A stretch of 47,752 nt of DNA from Leptolyngbyaceae cyanobacterium (GTDB lineage: Bacteria > Cyanobacteriota > Cyanobacteriia > Cyanobacteriales > Aerosakkonemataceae): positions 1 through 47,752 of the forward strand of contig DATNQN010000118.1 of the NCBI GenBank assembly GCA_036703985.1, in the 5' to 3' direction. Positions 9,318 to 17,929 of the stretch are shown piece after piece (the stretch's first letter is position 1; each line of letters opens with the position of its first letter). The notes below the pieces were generated by a model. The model searched no databases and had not been told where the DNA came from. It saw only the letters and a program-made list of their open reading frames with translations. A program made the translations under genes and the position numbers.

Positions 9318-10138
9318 ATAGCCAGTTCCATACTCTTTAGTGTTTCTTCGCGAATCAACTCAAATACCTGACGATTTAACTTTACAAACTCTGGGGACAA
9401 AATATCATCTAGGAGGCGAGGGCGCGGTAAAGTTACGGGCAGCGTTGTTTTAATTTGGCCGGGATTGACTCCCATAATGAGAATGCGATCGCTCAAAAAA
9501 ATCGCTTCCTCAATGTCGTGAGTTACAAAAATCACCGTTGGTTTCAACTCGCTCCAAATCGCGAGTAATAATTCCTGCATCATGTGTCGAGTTTGAGCAT
9601 CTAATGCTGCAAATGGCTCATCCATCAATAACACCGAAGGAGAATTAACCAACGCTCTGATAATACTAGCTCGTTGTTGCATCCCTCCCGAAAGTTGGTG
9701 AGGATAAGAATGACGATGCTTGTATAAACCTACTCGATTTAGATAATCATTAACCCGTTCTTTTCGTTCTGTTTTAGAAATTCCTCGAACTTTTAAACCA
9801 AATTCAACATTCTGAAACGTAGTTTTCCAAGGTAACAAAGAATATTGCTGAAACACAAACCCTCGATCGGCACCAGGTTTATCTACAGGTTTGCCGTCAA
9901 CAAAAACATAACCCCTGGTTGGTTTAATAAATCCAGCAATTAAATTAAGAATAGTTGACTTGCCACACCCAGATGGCCCCAGCAAGCAAACAAATTCACC
10001 CGGATTAATTTTAAAGTTAATAGATTCCAATACAGAGATAGAAGATCCTTTGCGTTTGAATGCAACGGACAAACCCTCAATTTCTACAAGTCCTTGAAAT
10101 GAATTCAGCCTATTATTTTTTTCTACTAATATTGTCAT
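9314..10138 (-). CDS. ABC importer ATPase (SsuB/TauB/NrtD-like)
   Basis: This 274-residue nucleotide-binding subunit powers import. It shows Walker A GPSGCGKST at about 54-62, the Q-loop in GFVFQQYSLLPWKT, the signature LSGGMQQR, and Walker B VLLMDEPFAALD followed by the switch VIFVTHDIEEA. These are typical of the nitrate/sulfonate/taurine group of importers. It follows the permease by 58 bp and is the last gene of the binding protein-permease-ATPase run. Its 3' end overlaps the LysR fusion gene by 4 bp on the opposite strand, so transcription of the two converges. Confidence 0.93.
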   Translation of the reverse strand: MTILVEKNNRLNSFQGLVEIEGLSVAFKRKGSSISVLESINFKINPGEFVCLLGPSGCGKSTILNLIAGFIKPTRGYVFVDGKPVDKPGADRGFVFQQYSLLPWKTTFQNVEFGLKVRGISKTERKERVNDYLNRVGLYKHRHSYPHQLSGGMQQRASIIRALVNSPSVLLMDEPFAALDAQTRHMMQELLLAIWSELKPTVIFVTHDIEEAIFLSDRILIMGVNPGQIKTTLPVTLPRPRLLDDILSPEFVKLNRQVFELIREETLKSMELAI

Positions 10139-10196
10139 CGTGGTTCAACCTTATAAAAGACATTAGAAGCCTGTAAAAAATGCTCTGTGAATTAAA

Positions 10197-11057
10197 CTAA
10201 GTACTTCCCTTTTTAGTCACTCTCCAAGGCATCAGCAACTTAGTCAATCTGTCAACTAGATAAGTACTCAATAATCCCATCAAGCCAATCAGCAACATCC
10301 CCATCACAATGGGTGGATAATTAGAAGTTACATAAGATTCCCAGGTGATGTAACCTACTCCATAGCGACCCGCTAGAATCTCAGCAGTGACTAAGCAAAA
10401 CCAAGAATTACCCATTCCAATTACTAAACCACTAGCAATACTTGGCATTGCTCCAGGTACAACAATATCTTTGAAGATATACCACTGATTGGCACCCAAA
10501 GACTGTCCTACTCGTAACAGAACAACATCAGTATTCTCAACACCACGAATTGTACTGATCAAAATCGGAAAAAATGCTCCTAAAAACGTAATATAAATCA
10601 TTCCCGTTTCGGCGGTAGGGAACATCAAGATTGCTAACGGTATCCAAGCAACGGCTGGAATGGGTCTAAGTAATTCTAGAGGGAGAAAGATTAAGTCTTC
10701 AATTTTCTGAAACCAGCCAATGAGAATCCCCAGACTAATGCCTAAAGCTGCCGCGATCGTAAAACCAATTACCACTCGAATCGCACTAGCCTTGATGTGA
10801 ATTATGGCATTACTCGTAAAGAAACTTAGCGTTGCACTCAATACCTCGATAGGCGTCGGCAAAAATTCAAAACTAATAAAAAAATTAAACTTAGCAATGC
10901 AGAGAAGTTGCCAAATACCAAAGAAAAGGAATAGAGAAAAGAATTGTCTGAGTAGTTTACCTTTTATGGGTAGCAGAGCTAGAGAGAACTGCCCGCTCAG
11001 TTTGGTCGAACTGTAAACTTTAGAACTATTTGAACGTTTAGAAGAGGAGCTAGACAT
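10197..11057 (-). CDS. ABC importer permease (SsuC/TauC-like)
   Basis: This inner-membrane permease has 286 residues with about six membrane helices. The N-terminal 35 residues are Ser/Lys-rich and cytoplasmic. The BPD_transp_1 core contains LELLRPIPAVAWIPLAIL and an EAA-type loop around LRVGQSLGANQWYIFKDIVV followed by PGAMPSIASGLVIGMGNSW, as in sulfonate and taurine permeases. It follows the binding-protein gene by 134 bp, a gap that contains a long inverted repeat, and precedes the ATPase. The substrate cannot be told from the sequence. Confidence 0.92.
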   Translation of the reverse strand: MSSSSSKRSNSSKVYSSTKLSGQFSLALLPIKGKLLRQFFSLFLFFGIWQLLCIAKFNFFISFEFLPTPIEVLSATLSFFTSNAIIHIKASAIRVVIGFTIAAALGISLGILIGWFQKIEDLIFLPLELLRPIPAVAWIPLAILMFPTAETGMIYITFLGAFFPILISTIRGVENTDVVLLRVGQSLGANQWYIFKDIVVPGAMPSIASGLVIGMGNSWFCLVTAEILAGRYGVGYITWESYVTSNYPPIVMGMLLIGLMGLLSTYLVDRLTKLLMPWRVTKKGST

Positions 11058-11087
11058 CTAATACCTCCAGGTCTTCAACAGCCATTT

Positions 11088-11172
11088 GATTTAAGATTGC
11101 AGATTTTAGATTTCAGAATTGTATAATTTAATATTTAATTCTTAAAATTTACTTTTTCTGCAATCTTAAATC
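11088..11172. repeat. 16-bp inverted repeat with 53-nt loop between binding protein and permease
   Basis: GATTTAAGATTGCAGA at 11088-11103 is the exact complement of TCTGCAATCTTAAATC at 11157-11172. The loop is AT-rich, and further partial pairing (AGATTTCAG with CTGAAATC) is possible. In the mRNA this would form a stem-loop just after the binding-protein stop codon. Such structures often protect the upstream message or lower read-through, giving more binding protein than permease. No T-tract follows, so a full terminator is unlikely. Confidence 0.6.
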
Positions 11173-11191
11173 TGAAATCACCTAAGTACAA

Positions 11192-12700
11192 TCATCGTTT
11201 AGTAGGAACTAATGCTGTAGGTTTATCGGTTTGAGTATAAAGGTTCTGAAGGCTACTGAAGTCAGCAACTTTAGTTCCTGATTTTCCTGCAAAAGCCTGA
11301 GCATCTTTCTCCAGTAAGAATGCAGAAATTTCATCGCCATTCTGGACATAAAAAGATTTATCGGCAAATAATTTCCAGCCCTGTTCGCGGTCGTGGACAA
11401 AAATTACACTCGGCGTTTTTCCCTCAGCTTTTAGTTTGGGCAGCATGGTCAGCATATTTTTAGCTGAGGCAAAGTTGATAACCTTATCCTCTCCCTTAAT
11501 CCAGACTTGGGCAGCCATTTTAGGATTAGTAATCGGCTCGTTGGTCAGGGCATCATTGCCGCTGATAACATAGTTATTAGCTAAATTTCCCATCTCATCA
11601 TAATTAACTCCTGTCTCCGTCATTGCCTGCTTTAAGTAGCTTTCGTCTGCCCAGTTCGCAACTTCTTCTGGCTTGACACTGGCATCCAGTTTTTGAATCT
11701 GCTGTAACGTCCGCACGCTATTTTTGAGTGCTTCAATTTGATAAGGTTGGATTCTGGGATCGAGCTTTTGAATACCAGAAGGCCCCAGAAACATATAAAC
11801 CACTTCTTTTTCAATGCCAGACCACTTTTGGATATTGCTAGCCATCACTTCTGGCTGTTCGCGGAATAGATTATTTGCCTCTAATACAGCCTTAAGGTAA
11901 GCCACTACAATTTCAGGGTTTTCTTTAGCAAAATCCGAACGGACTACCACACCATGAAACGTCGGAATTCCTGCTTGAGCGCCATCCAAAATCTTTCTCG
12001 CAAATCCTCGGAAAGGGAACAATTCGCCGTAGGGAACAAAGTTAGCGTGAGCGTCAATTTGACCCTTTTGTAGATTAGTTCCCCCTACTTCTGGAGATTG
12101 ATTAACTAAGGTGACATCTTTTTGAGGATCTAAACCTGCGTCTCTTAGTGCCTTCAACAACATTCCGTGTCCTGTAGAACCAAACGGTGCAGAAATCGTT
12201 TTTCCTCTCAAATCTGCTAGCGTTTTATAGGGACTATCCTTGGGGACTAAAACTGCATTACCGGCTCCATTAGGGCTGTAACCTAGCGTGGCAATAAAAA
12301 TAGTTTTCACCCCATTTCCTTTCTGTTGAAAAGTCGTGATGTTAATAGTAGAAGGGAAGTCTGCCATCATGCCAATGTCGATTTGATTGGCTAGCATTTT
12401 ATTGGTGAGAGGTGGAGCAGATGTATAACTTGACCATTCAATTTGGTACTTGACATTGGCATATTTCCCCGTTTTAGGTAGATACTTTTCTAGTAAGTTC
12501 TCTTCGCGAATAACCGCTCCACCTGTAACAGTATTAATGGTCTGATCTTGCGTTCCAATCGATATACGAAGAATCTTTTTGGCTGAAGTATTATTATTAG
12601 TAGAGTTGGCCACTGTATTGTTACTGGAGCAGCTGCTTGTAAAAAACAAGGAAAATGTTAGAAAAAATGTAAAAAAAGTTTTTTGTTTAGGTTGGTACAT
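11192..12700 (-). CDS. Lipoprotein substrate-binding protein (NMT1/SsuA type) with C-terminal NosL-like domain
   Basis: The protein has 502 residues. A lipoprotein signal peptide (MYQPKQKTFFTFFLTFSLFF then TSSC) gives a lipidated Cys24, so it is anchored outside the plasma membrane. Residues about 45-330 are the ligand-binding fold: TVTGGAVIREENLLEKYLP, IDIGMMADFPSTIN, LADLRGKTISAPFGSTGHGM and IPTFHGVVVRSDF. Residues about 395-485 resemble NosL, the copper lipoprotein of nitrous-oxide reductase maturation. Matching features are the FASAKNML segment, VIFVHDREQGW, KSFYVQNGDEISAFLLEKDA and a final KVADFSSL. The NosL cysteine motif is absent. Binding proteins of this class are usually about 320-340 residues, so the tail is an addition. 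The gene is first in the importer operon. The fold calls are from pattern only. Confidence 0.88.
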   Translation of the reverse strand: MYQPKQKTFFTFFLTFSLFFTSSCSSNNTVANSTNNNTSAKKILRISIGTQDQTINTVTGGAVIREENLLEKYLPKTGKYANVKYQIEWSSYTSAPPLTNKMLANQIDIGMMADFPSTINITTFQQKGNGVKTIFIATLGYSPNGAGNAVLVPKDSPYKTLADLRGKTISAPFGSTGHGMLLKALRDAGLDPQKDVTLVNQSPEVGGTNLQKGQIDAHANFVPYGELFPFRGFARKILDGAQAGIPTFHGVVVRSDFAKENPEIVVAYLKAVLEANNLFREQPEVMASNIQKWSGIEKEVVYMFLGPSGIQKLDPRIQPYQIEALKNSVRTLQQIQKLDASVKPEEVANWADESYLKQAMTETGVNYDEMGNLANNYVISGNDALTNEPITNPKMAAQVWIKGEDKVINFASAKNMLTMLPKLKAEGKTPSVIFVHDREQGWKLFADKSFYVQNGDEISAFLLEKDAQAFAGKSGTKVADFSSLQNLYTQTDKPTALVPTKR

Positions 12701-12838
12701 CTTGACTACAAGAAATTAACAGGGTGACTGGCAAATGAACGATTTAATGGCAACTAATTTAGTTAGTTACATTTCCTTTTTTCCGTACTGAAGCAAAACC
12801 GAAGTGTAAGTAAAAGCACGGCGAAATAAGTAGAACTT

Positions 12839-12878
12839 GCTTTCTAAGTTAATCAGTTAACTTGGTTAATAAGAAAGC
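12839..12878. promoter_or_regulatory. Imperfect dyad upstream of the importer operon, candidate operator
   Basis: GCTTTCT at the left and AGAAAGC at the right form exact 7-bp arms of a 40-bp element. The inside is rich in GTTAA and TTAAC and reads ACTGATTAACTT on the minus strand. It lies 139-178 bp before the binding-protein start. The ACTGAT core also occurs twice in the flavoprotein-LysR intergenic region, so this may be a site for the LysR fusion protein. This is inference. Confidence 0.35.
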
Positions 12879-13708
12879 GATCGAACACTCATCTAAGCAG
12901 AGCATTGCAATTAAGTATTCTTACTACTTTTTTTAAACTACAGTAAATCGATCAACTTTTAGGGGTTAACCTTAAATAAAACAATGCCATAAGCAAAACT
13001 AAAACGCAAGCCTTTAACTTTAGCTAGTTAGCCAACCTCATCTCTCGTCAGTTACTTTGGCAAGTTACCTATAAAGGAGAGTTATCAAGTAGTCGAACAG
13101 AGAATATTTTGAAAAGGTTTATGTATGGATAAAAAAAATTACTTAGTTAATAGATTTTTTTTATAAAAGATGCGATCGTAAGTGTCGAGTATCACGGAAT
13201 TGGGGTTCTTACGCTATTTTGGTGAAGAGAAGCAATAAGCTAGAAGCTTTACGTGGTAAGGGTTAGAGGGATGTAGTACTTTCCAGGAGAAAAAGTAGAA
13301 CTAGTTCGTTGAGCCAGTCTTTTTGGAAAATTGGCACTCAGATTACCAGGTAGAAACAGCCACCAGAAAAGCTAAAAGGATGTAGTACAGACTAGAGCGC
13401 CAGTCCAGTAAAAGAGGTTGACAAAAAGCGCTGTTTGTAATGGGCTAGAAAAATCCTCGTTATCAACGCACTGGTAAAAAATAAAATGTTAGCAAGCTGA
13501 ATACTAACCAACAAAACTAACAGCCTATTTCTTCTGAATAAAAAAGTCTCTGGCTGTAATTAAAATATAGAATTTTTAGAAGTGGGAGAAAATTTTGACT
13601 GAAATTGCTCATTTAGACAGATAATGGTTGATTTTAAACAAAAATTTGCGCTAAAATATGAAGATTATGAACAAAAATGTTGAATGTTAAGAAATTCTCA
13701 GAAAAACC

Positions 13709-13736
13709 AGCCCAAAAATATGATAGATTTTGGGCT
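13709..13736. repeat. Stem-loop before a transposase fragment
   Basis: AGCCCAAAA (13709-13717) pairs with TTTTGGGCT (13728-13736) around a 10-nt loop, 28 bp before the ATG of a transposase remnant. Hairpins at this place are common in IS elements, where they block read-through transcription into the transposase. A similar hairpin precedes the transposase at 20584. Confidence 0.5.
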
Positions 13737-13764
13737 AAATCTAACTTATTTATGATTAGCATCT

Positions 13765-14030
13765 ATGAGAGTTTCGTTCCCGAAGCTTATCAAAGACCTA
13801 CTGGCTCCACTACCTCAAAATGATTATCCTATTCTAAATACTTGGCTATTTGTTAAGTTTTGGCTTGGCTTTACCTTAGATCAAAGCTTGACAAGCATGA
13901 GGGACTTATTTAAACGATTAAACAATACAGGCTTCCCTGTGGATATTTCCACTTTTTCTGAAGCGAATGTTCATAGAAGTCAAAAACCATTTATCTAAAT
14001 TTATCAAAAGCTTTAACTAAAGATTGGGCA
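13765..14030 (+). pseudogene. Transposase N-terminal fragment (IS4-like)
   Basis: From ATG 13765 the frame encodes 77 residues before a stop at 13996-13998. LIKDLLAPLPQNDYPILNTW, FVKFWLGFTLDQSLTSMRDL and LFKRLNNTGFPVDISTFSEA match the N-terminal region of cyanobacterial IS4-type transposases. A few more codons after the stop (a YQKL-like stretch) look like decayed continuation. The catalytic core is missing, so it is a dead fragment. Confidence 0.6.
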
Positions 14031-14177
14031 GCTACTTGATTTTGGACGAATTGAGGAAAAACTGGAACTGGAATAAACCCGCAAGATTGTATAATTTGGT
14101 AACTTTGTAAAATTTGGAACATAGATTTTACCAAGTTTCATGTTCAATATAAAATCACACCCTTTGAGGACAAAAAC

Positions 14178-16136
14178 ATGGAACTTTCCGAGCGAAGGCT
14201 GGGACTTTACAAAACAACATCTCTCATCACTTCAATGCAATCTTTCTCGAAAAAAGCCGCTACTAGCGTTGTATTAATTGGTTGTGTCGTTATTGCTGGT
14301 TGGATTTTTCATATAGAAATCCTCAAAAGCATTTTACCGGGGCTGGTAAGCATGAAAGCGAACACATCTATTTGCTTCATTCTCAGTGGATCTTCTCTGT
14401 GGTTGTGGCATGAAAAACTGGAAGTTCGCTCCACACGCAGTAATTTTAATAGAACTGCTTTTGCGTGTGCCAGTTTTGTTATTTTTATTGCTCTACTGAC
14501 TTTAATTCAGTATGGTTTTAATTTAAATTTTGGCATCGACCAACTTTTATTTAAAGACAATCCAAGCGCTGTTAACACTTCAAATCCGGGGCGAATGGCC
14601 CCGAATACCGCCTTAAACTTTCTCTTGCTTGGTTCTGCTTTATTGCTATTAAATATACCCCGCCCTAACTATCGTCCAGTCCAGTCATTTAGCTTGGTAG
14701 CATTTTTGATTTCTTTTTTGGGTTTCTTAGGTTATATCTATGGGAATGCCTACTTTTACAAAGCGGGAGCTTCTTTTACAGCGATGGCTTTGCATACAGC
14801 CATCACATTTATTTTGCTATGCTTAGGTATCTTGCTTGCCCGTCCGGATAAAGGATTGATGGCAACTTTCACCAGCGATAATGCTGGTGGGATTATGGCA
14901 AGACGTTTGTCACCGAGTGCGATAATTGTCCCGCCAATTGTAGGGTGGTTAATTTTATCCGGCTACCGATCTAACGTCTACACTGCCGAAATGGGAATAT
15001 CTTTATTGGGAATATTGAACGTTGTCGTTTTTGCGGTTTTGATTTGGTGGAATGCCCAAGAAATGGGTACTCTCGATTCTCAGCGCGATCGTGCAGAAAA
15101 AGCACTAAAAAAGGCTTTTGAAGAACTTGAAAATCGAGTGGAAGAACGCACCACCGAGTTGAGGCAAACTAATGAGAGATTGCACAATGAAATAGTCGAT
15201 CGCAAGGAAGCTGAAGCAGCGTTGCGAGAGAGCGAAGCGAGAGAGAGGCAGAAAGCTTGCCAACTAGAACTCGCTTTACAAAAGCTGCAACAAACCCAAT
15301 CTCAACTGATTCAAACAGAAAAAATATCCAGTTTAGGGCAGCTAGTGGCAGGTGTCGCTCACGAAATTAACAACCCGATTAATTTTATTTCCGGCAATAT
15401 CGGTTACGCTTATAAATACAGTCAAGGCTTGCTCGATATTGTCCGGCTTTACCAGCAGTATTATCCCCATCCCGTACCGGAAATTGAGAAAAAATCAGAA
15501 GCGCTCGAACTCGATTTCCTAATGGAAGATTTAACGAAACTGCTTTCTTCGATGAAAGTTGGTGTAGATCGCATTCAGGAAATCGTCCTTAGTTTAAGGA
15601 ACTTTTCCCGCCTGGATGAAGCGGAAATGAAGTCGGTGAATATTCACGAAGGAATTGATAGCACTCTACTAATTTTGCAACATCGCATCAAAGCCAAACC
15701 AAATCGTCCGGCAATTCAGATAATAAAAAAATACGGCGATTTACCATTGGTGGAGTGTTTAGCCGGACAAATGAACCAAGTATTTATGAATTTGCTTGCG
15801 AATGCGATTGACGTACTAGAAGAAGCAGAGGAGAAATCTAGAATCCAAACTCCTACAATCCTAATTCGCACGGAAAAAATCAATTCTACTCAGATCGCGA
15901 TTACCATTACCGACAATGGCCCTGGCATGACAGAACAAGTATGCCAAAAACTTTTCGATCCTTTCTTTACTACCAAGCCAGTAGGTAAAGGAACAGGTTT
16001 GGGTTTATCTATCAGCTATCAAATTGTTGTGGAAAAACATGGTGGGCAACTCAAGTGTGTTTCTGCACCGGGTCAAGGAGCGGAGTTTACGATCGTGTTA
16101 CCGCACACGCTAAGCGAACTAAAAAAACCAAGATAG
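14178..16136 (+). CDS. Membrane-bound sensor histidine kinase
   Basis: The protein has 652 residues. The first 290 or so form eight or nine hydrophobic helices with no known extracellular sensor domain. A coiled coil follows (about 300-380, with [19 protein letters not shown]). The HisKA box is [19 protein letters not shown], with the phosphorylated His in AHEINNP. The ATPase domain has the N box ([10 protein letters not shown]), G1 (DNGPGM), the F box ([19 protein letters not shown]) and a C-terminal G2 region. This kinase subtype is common in cyanobacteria. No response regulator gene adjoins it, so its partner is elsewhere. A GAGG ribosome binding site lies 8 nt before ATG 14178. The signal could be sensed within the membrane; this is inference. 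Confidence 0.9.
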   Translation: MELSERRLGLYKTTSLITSMQSFSKKAATSVVLIGCVVIAGWIFHIEILKSILPGLVSMKANTSICFILSGSSLWLWHEKLEVRSTRSNFNRTAFACASFVIFIALLTLIQYGFNLNFGIDQLLFKDNPSAVNTSNPGRMAPNTALNFLLLGSALLLLNIPRPNYRPVQSFSLVAFLISFLGFLGYIYGNAYFYKAGASFTAMALHTAITFILLCLGILLARPDKGLMATFTSDNAGGIMARRLSPSAIIVPPIVGWLILSGYRSNVYTAEMGISLLGILNVVVFAVLIWWNAQEMGTLDSQRDRAEKALKKAFEELENRVEERTTELRQTNERLHNEIVDRKEAEAALRESEARERQKACQLELALQKLQQTQSQLIQTEKISSLGQLVAGVAHEINNPINFISGNIGYAYKYSQGLLDIVRLYQQYYPHPVPEIEKKSEALELDFLMEDLTKLLSSMKVGVDRIQEIVLSLRNFSRLDEAEMKSVNIHEGIDSTLLILQHRIKAKPNRPAIQIIKKYGDLPLVECLAGQMNQVFMNLLANAIDVLEEAEEKSRIQTPTILIRTEKINSTQIAITITDNGPGMTEQVCQKLFDPFFTTKPVGKGTGLGLSISYQIVVEKHGGQLKCVSAPGQGAEFTIVLPHTLSELKKPR

Positions 16137-16201
16137 TTTTTATAGTTTGGCGACGATGCAAAGCTATTTTACCAATAAATTTAAAAAAGTTTTTCGTTAG
16201 C

Positions 16202-16426
16202 TTATTCTGCTTTTAATATGATTGGACAAGTTACGAAAGTTTGCCAGCTATTGGTTACAGTAGTTGGCGCAGAACCTATTAGTATCATCTGACCTTTGTC
16301 GTTAATTATCCAACCAGTTGCTTCTACAATTTAGGTTTTTTCTTGGTTAGTTGGTGATAAATTATTGGTAGTGGATGAAATAGTTTTTTGCATGAGATAT
16401 TGAAGTTCTTCTTTGTAGTCTGCCGG
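16202..16426 (-). pseudogene. C-terminal remnant of a filamentous-haemagglutinin/two-partner-secretion type exoprotein
   Basis: On the minus strand a frame with one internal stop (16331-16333) and a final TAA at 16204-16202 encodes IVEATGWIINDKGQMILIG followed by a short Thr-rich stretch and TFVTCPIILKAE. This closely follows the short conserved tail of cyanobacterial filamentous-haemagglutinin-like proteins, which export through an outer-membrane TpsB partner. The rest of the gene, thousands of bases in intact cases, is gone. It is therefore a scar from a lost exoprotein gene. Confidence 0.5.
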
Positions 16427-16465
16427 AAAAAAGCACTGTTAAACTAAGAGTGAGACTGGGAAGTA

Positions 16466-16937
16466 GTGGTAGTCGATGTAACAGGGACACCCATCGAACG
16501 TCCTAAAAAAATGTTTTACAGCGGTAAGAAAAAAGTATACGTTAAAATTTCAAATAGTAATCGAGCAAAAAACCAAATTAATTGTCTGCACTGTCGTAGG
16601 TAAAGGCTAAGAGTATGACTCAAACTTTTAAAAAAAACGAAACCAGGCTAAAAAAATATAAAATGTTCGGCAAATAAAGTATATTAGAAAATTGGAAAAA
16701 TTCATCAACGAAATCAAACTCCTCACAAAAAAAGCTCAAGGGTTATCTAAAAATGAAAAAATAAAAAATAAACAGTTGGTTTCATTAAGAATTGTCGTGG
16801 AGCATATTTATCGCCATCTGAAGATTTTTAAAATTATCTCATCCCGCTATCGAAATAGAAGAAAAAGGTTTTTGTTACGTTTAAATTTGATAGCGGATAT
16901 TTATAATTATGAACTTTGTTTGGCTGAAACTTGTTAG
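16466..16937 (+). pseudogene. Decayed IS5-type transposase, C-terminal part
   Basis: The early part encodes VDVTGTPIERPKKMFYSGKK in one frame, the DDE_Tnp_4 block holding the first catalytic Asp. Several stops and shifts follow (near 16600-16680). From 16692 the next open stretch encodes RIVVEHIYRHLKIFKIISSR then YRNRRKRFLLRLNLIADIYN, the family's C-terminal signature with the final Glu in VEH. The TTG at 16692 is not a meaningful start. The element is inactive. Confidence 0.6.
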
Positions 16938-17078
16938 CGATCGCGACTTTCGCAAGAATGAAGAAAACAGATTCAGGAAGCCCGAACAATAGCGCTCGTG
17001 CAAGCATAGATTGAAAAAATTTTACCTTAAAATACTAAATTCAATAGATAAACTGTACTTTAAGAAACAAGAAATTTT

Positions 17079-17894
17079 ATGAGCCGACCTCAATCCCTGA
17101 AGCTGTTGTCTTATCTAGCACCTAATATGTTTTGGTTTTACTTTTCAGTTGGTGCTTATCTTGAGCGTGTCTTTGCGCTAGAAACGCAGATTGTCCAGAG
17201 CGTTGTCGATCCCCTGTGCGATCGCGCCCTGTTGGATAAGGAATTAGACATAGCTTTTATTTGTGGTTTACCTTTGATTCGATATCACCGTTTTGCCCCT
17301 ACTCAACTAGAAGCATTAGTGGCCCCAGTGATGCAAGGGAGTCGCTATCAAGAGCGTCCAGTTTACTTTGCTGATGCAATAGTCAATGCTGCCAGCGATA
17401 TCCAGACCTTTGACGATCTAGCAGGAAAAACCTTGTGCTATAACGACAAAGGATCTAACAGTGGTTATAATCTCCTGCGTTATCGTCTGCTCCAGGGGGG
17501 ATACTCCAGTCACTTTTTTGGCAAAGTCATTCCATCAGGTTTCCATCAACGTTCTATTGAATGGGTCGTTGACGGATTGGCTGAATGTTCAGTCATTGAT
17601 AGCACTGTTTTGGAACAAGAACTACGCAACTCCCCACAATTGTCACAACATCTGCGGATAATTGAATCCCTTGGTCCATGTGCAATGCCACCTGTCGTTG
17701 CAGCCAAGCGGTTAGGAACAACATTTATCGATGAGTTAAAATTTGCACTCCTTAATCCAGATCTAGAATTACAATCGGCAATGGAGCGAGCACAAATCAA
17801 AGGCTATGCTGCTGTAGGTTTAAAAGATTATTTTCCGATTGGTAGGATGTATGATGCCGCTGTAGAAATGGATTTTGAAATTGGGGAGTCTTGA
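17079..17894 (+). CDS. PhnD-like phosphate/phosphonate-type binding protein without signal peptide
   Basis: The protein has 271 residues. It carries the PhnD fold: a CDRALLDKELDIAFICGLPL segment (the ligand-loop region), VYFADAIVNAASDIQTFDDL with LAGKTLCYNDKGSNSGYNLL, and FHQRSIEWVVDGLAECSVID. In classical transporters this protein is exported, but no signal peptide or lipobox is visible at the N-terminus (MSRPQSLKLLSYLAPNMFWF), so it probably stays in the cytoplasm. No phosphonate permease or ATPase is nearby. Stand-alone PhnD domains also serve as sensor modules or in salvage enzymes. The convergent TPR gene ends 36 bp away. Confidence 0.78.
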   Translation: MSRPQSLKLLSYLAPNMFWFYFSVGAYLERVFALETQIVQSVVDPLCDRALLDKELDIAFICGLPLIRYHRFAPTQLEALVAPVMQGSRYQERPVYFADAIVNAASDIQTFDDLAGKTLCYNDKGSNSGYNLLRYRLLQGGYSSHFFGKVIPSGFHQRSIEWVVDGLAECSVIDSTVLEQELRNSPQLSQHLRIIESLGPCAMPPVVAAKRLGTTFIDELKFALLNPDLELQSAMERAQIKGYAAVGLKDYFPIGRMYDAAVEMDFEIGES

Positions 17895-17929
17895 GCTACT
17901 TATGCTCAAGACCAGAATGTTCCTCATGT

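Larger units (their letters stand above)
12701..13764. other. Long non-coding stretch upstream of the importer operon
   Basis: No credible gene was found in these 1064 bp. The part nearest the binding-protein gene must hold its promoter and a 40-bp dyad (12839-12878). Farther on, GATGTAGTAC occurs twice about 110 bp apart (near 13271 and 13381) in otherwise unlike sequence. The right end belongs to a decayed IS whose hairpin is at 13709-13736. The rest is AT-rich and unassigned. Confidence 0.5.

Noticed and set aside
9314-12700. Naming the importer as a nitrate, taurine or sulfonate transporter
   Set aside because: The ATPase and permease belong to the broad SsuBC/TauBC/NrtBD group, and substrate cannot be read from sequence. 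No taurine or sulfonate monooxygenase gene is present.
12701-13100. SAM or other sulfur-related riboswitch before the importer gene
   Set aside because: The island suggests sulfur control, but no known riboswitch core was recognised; only an AT-rich dyad is present.
13261-13400. CRISPR-like direct repeats around GATGTAGTAC
   Set aside because: Only two 10-bp copies about 110 bp apart, with no conserved flanks, no regular spacing and no cas genes.
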